DNA of 30,898 bases, taken from positions 1 to 30,898 of the forward strand of contig JASLIH010000064.1 of assembly GCA_030152105.1 (NCBI GenBank). Direction: 5' to 3'. This stretch comes from Actinomycetes bacterium (lineage in GTDB: Bacteria; Actinomycetota; CALGFH01). The position numbers and the translations under genes were made by a program. Within the stretch, counting starts at the first letter, position 1; every line of letters starts with the position of its first letter. Of the stretch, positions 30,756 through 30,898 are shown in pieces. The notes under the pieces were generated by a model. The model was not told the origin of the DNA, did not search any database, and saw only the letters and a list, made by a program, of their open reading frames with translations.

Positions 30756-30898
30756 GGGATCCGAGCGGTGGGGGCAGCTCGCTCCCAGGGCCGATGGCCA
30801 ACCCGATTGTTGAACGATATACCCGCAGCAACCAGTGGCAAAACCGAAGCACGCCGCCGCCCTGGCCGGCGCGACCCGGGACAGCATCTAGATCTGAG

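Larger units (their letters stand above)
30459..30898. other. Low-coding region with tmRNA-arm copy, hairpin and an imperfect repeat
   Basis: No ORF with convincing coding character. It contains the 16-bp tmRNA copy (30618-30633), a long hairpin (30709-30755) and an imperfect direct repeat (about 30670-30702 and 30862-30894) that in one frame reads AAVLAGVTRD and AAALAGATRD, possibly remnants of broken genes. The window ends here. Confidence 0.45.

Overview
The window is strongly GC-rich, with GTG/TTG starts, 1-8 bp start/stop overlaps (GTGA, ATGA, TGATG), a Tad pilus locus, an LAxTG-type sorting signal, DUF2079 and GtrA proteins, and the order prfB ... ftsE-ftsX-smpB ... ssrA. This fits a chromosome segment of an actinobacterium (Actinomycetota). 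prfB keeps the programmed +1 frameshift, which I recall many high-GC actinobacteria having lost, so a deep or non-Streptomyces-like lineage is more likely. I cannot name the genus.

Layout. (1) 1-3570: 3' half of a Tad/Flp pilus operon (tadB, tadC, a small Flp-like pilin, two TadE-like and one TadG-like pseudopilin). It carries several short tandem duplications. (2) 3571-4326: a dense non-coding region. It holds a strong symmetric hairpin, a minus-strand ECF-type promoter followed by a possible small RNA with a 13-nt perfect Shine-Dalgarno sequence, a sigma-70-like plus-strand promoter, a leader with C-rich hairpin loops, and a 29-codon upstream ORF coupled to the next gene. (3) 4327-7587: two uncharacterised membrane proteins and an ECF sigma factor. 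(4) 7665-12892 (+): cupredoxin lipoprotein, Thr/Asp-rich secreted protein, CHRD-domain surface protein with an LAFTG sorting signal, a membrane-tethered type II NADH dehydrogenase-like enzyme, and an internally triplicated membrane protein. (5) 12927-14910 (-): a convergent operon with a second cupredoxin, a secreted/membrane protein and a small membrane protein. (6) 15139-16943: a SLATT-like two-TM protein and prfB. (7) 16943-23985: envelope glycan/lipid genes (two DUF2079 proteins, GtrA, a GT2 glycosyltransferase, a PTPS-related/YfhO-like membrane protein). (8) 24098-26173: ftsE, ftsX, smpB. (9) 26241-29369: an NmrA-like oxidoreductase, a Tat-exported PhoD-like phosphatase and tmRNA. (10) 29370-30898: an alpha/beta-hydrolase lipoprotein and low-coding sequence containing a 16-bp copy of the tmRNA T-arm, a possible attachment-site scar.

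Main discovery candidate: an identical two-part promoter, GGGAATCCG-N13-GAGTTCCC, with the same 13-nt spacer, occurs three times. Two copies lie 39 and 34 nt before the two cupredoxin genes and read toward them. The third reads into the intergenic region after tadG. With the ECF sigma gene ending 8 nt before the first copy, this suggests one self-contained regulon: sigma factor, two cupredoxin-led convergent operons, a surface-anchored CHRD protein, NDH-2, His-rich membrane proteins and a possible small RNA. I infer an envelope copper or electron-transfer stress system. The repeated motif is seen directly; the function is inference.
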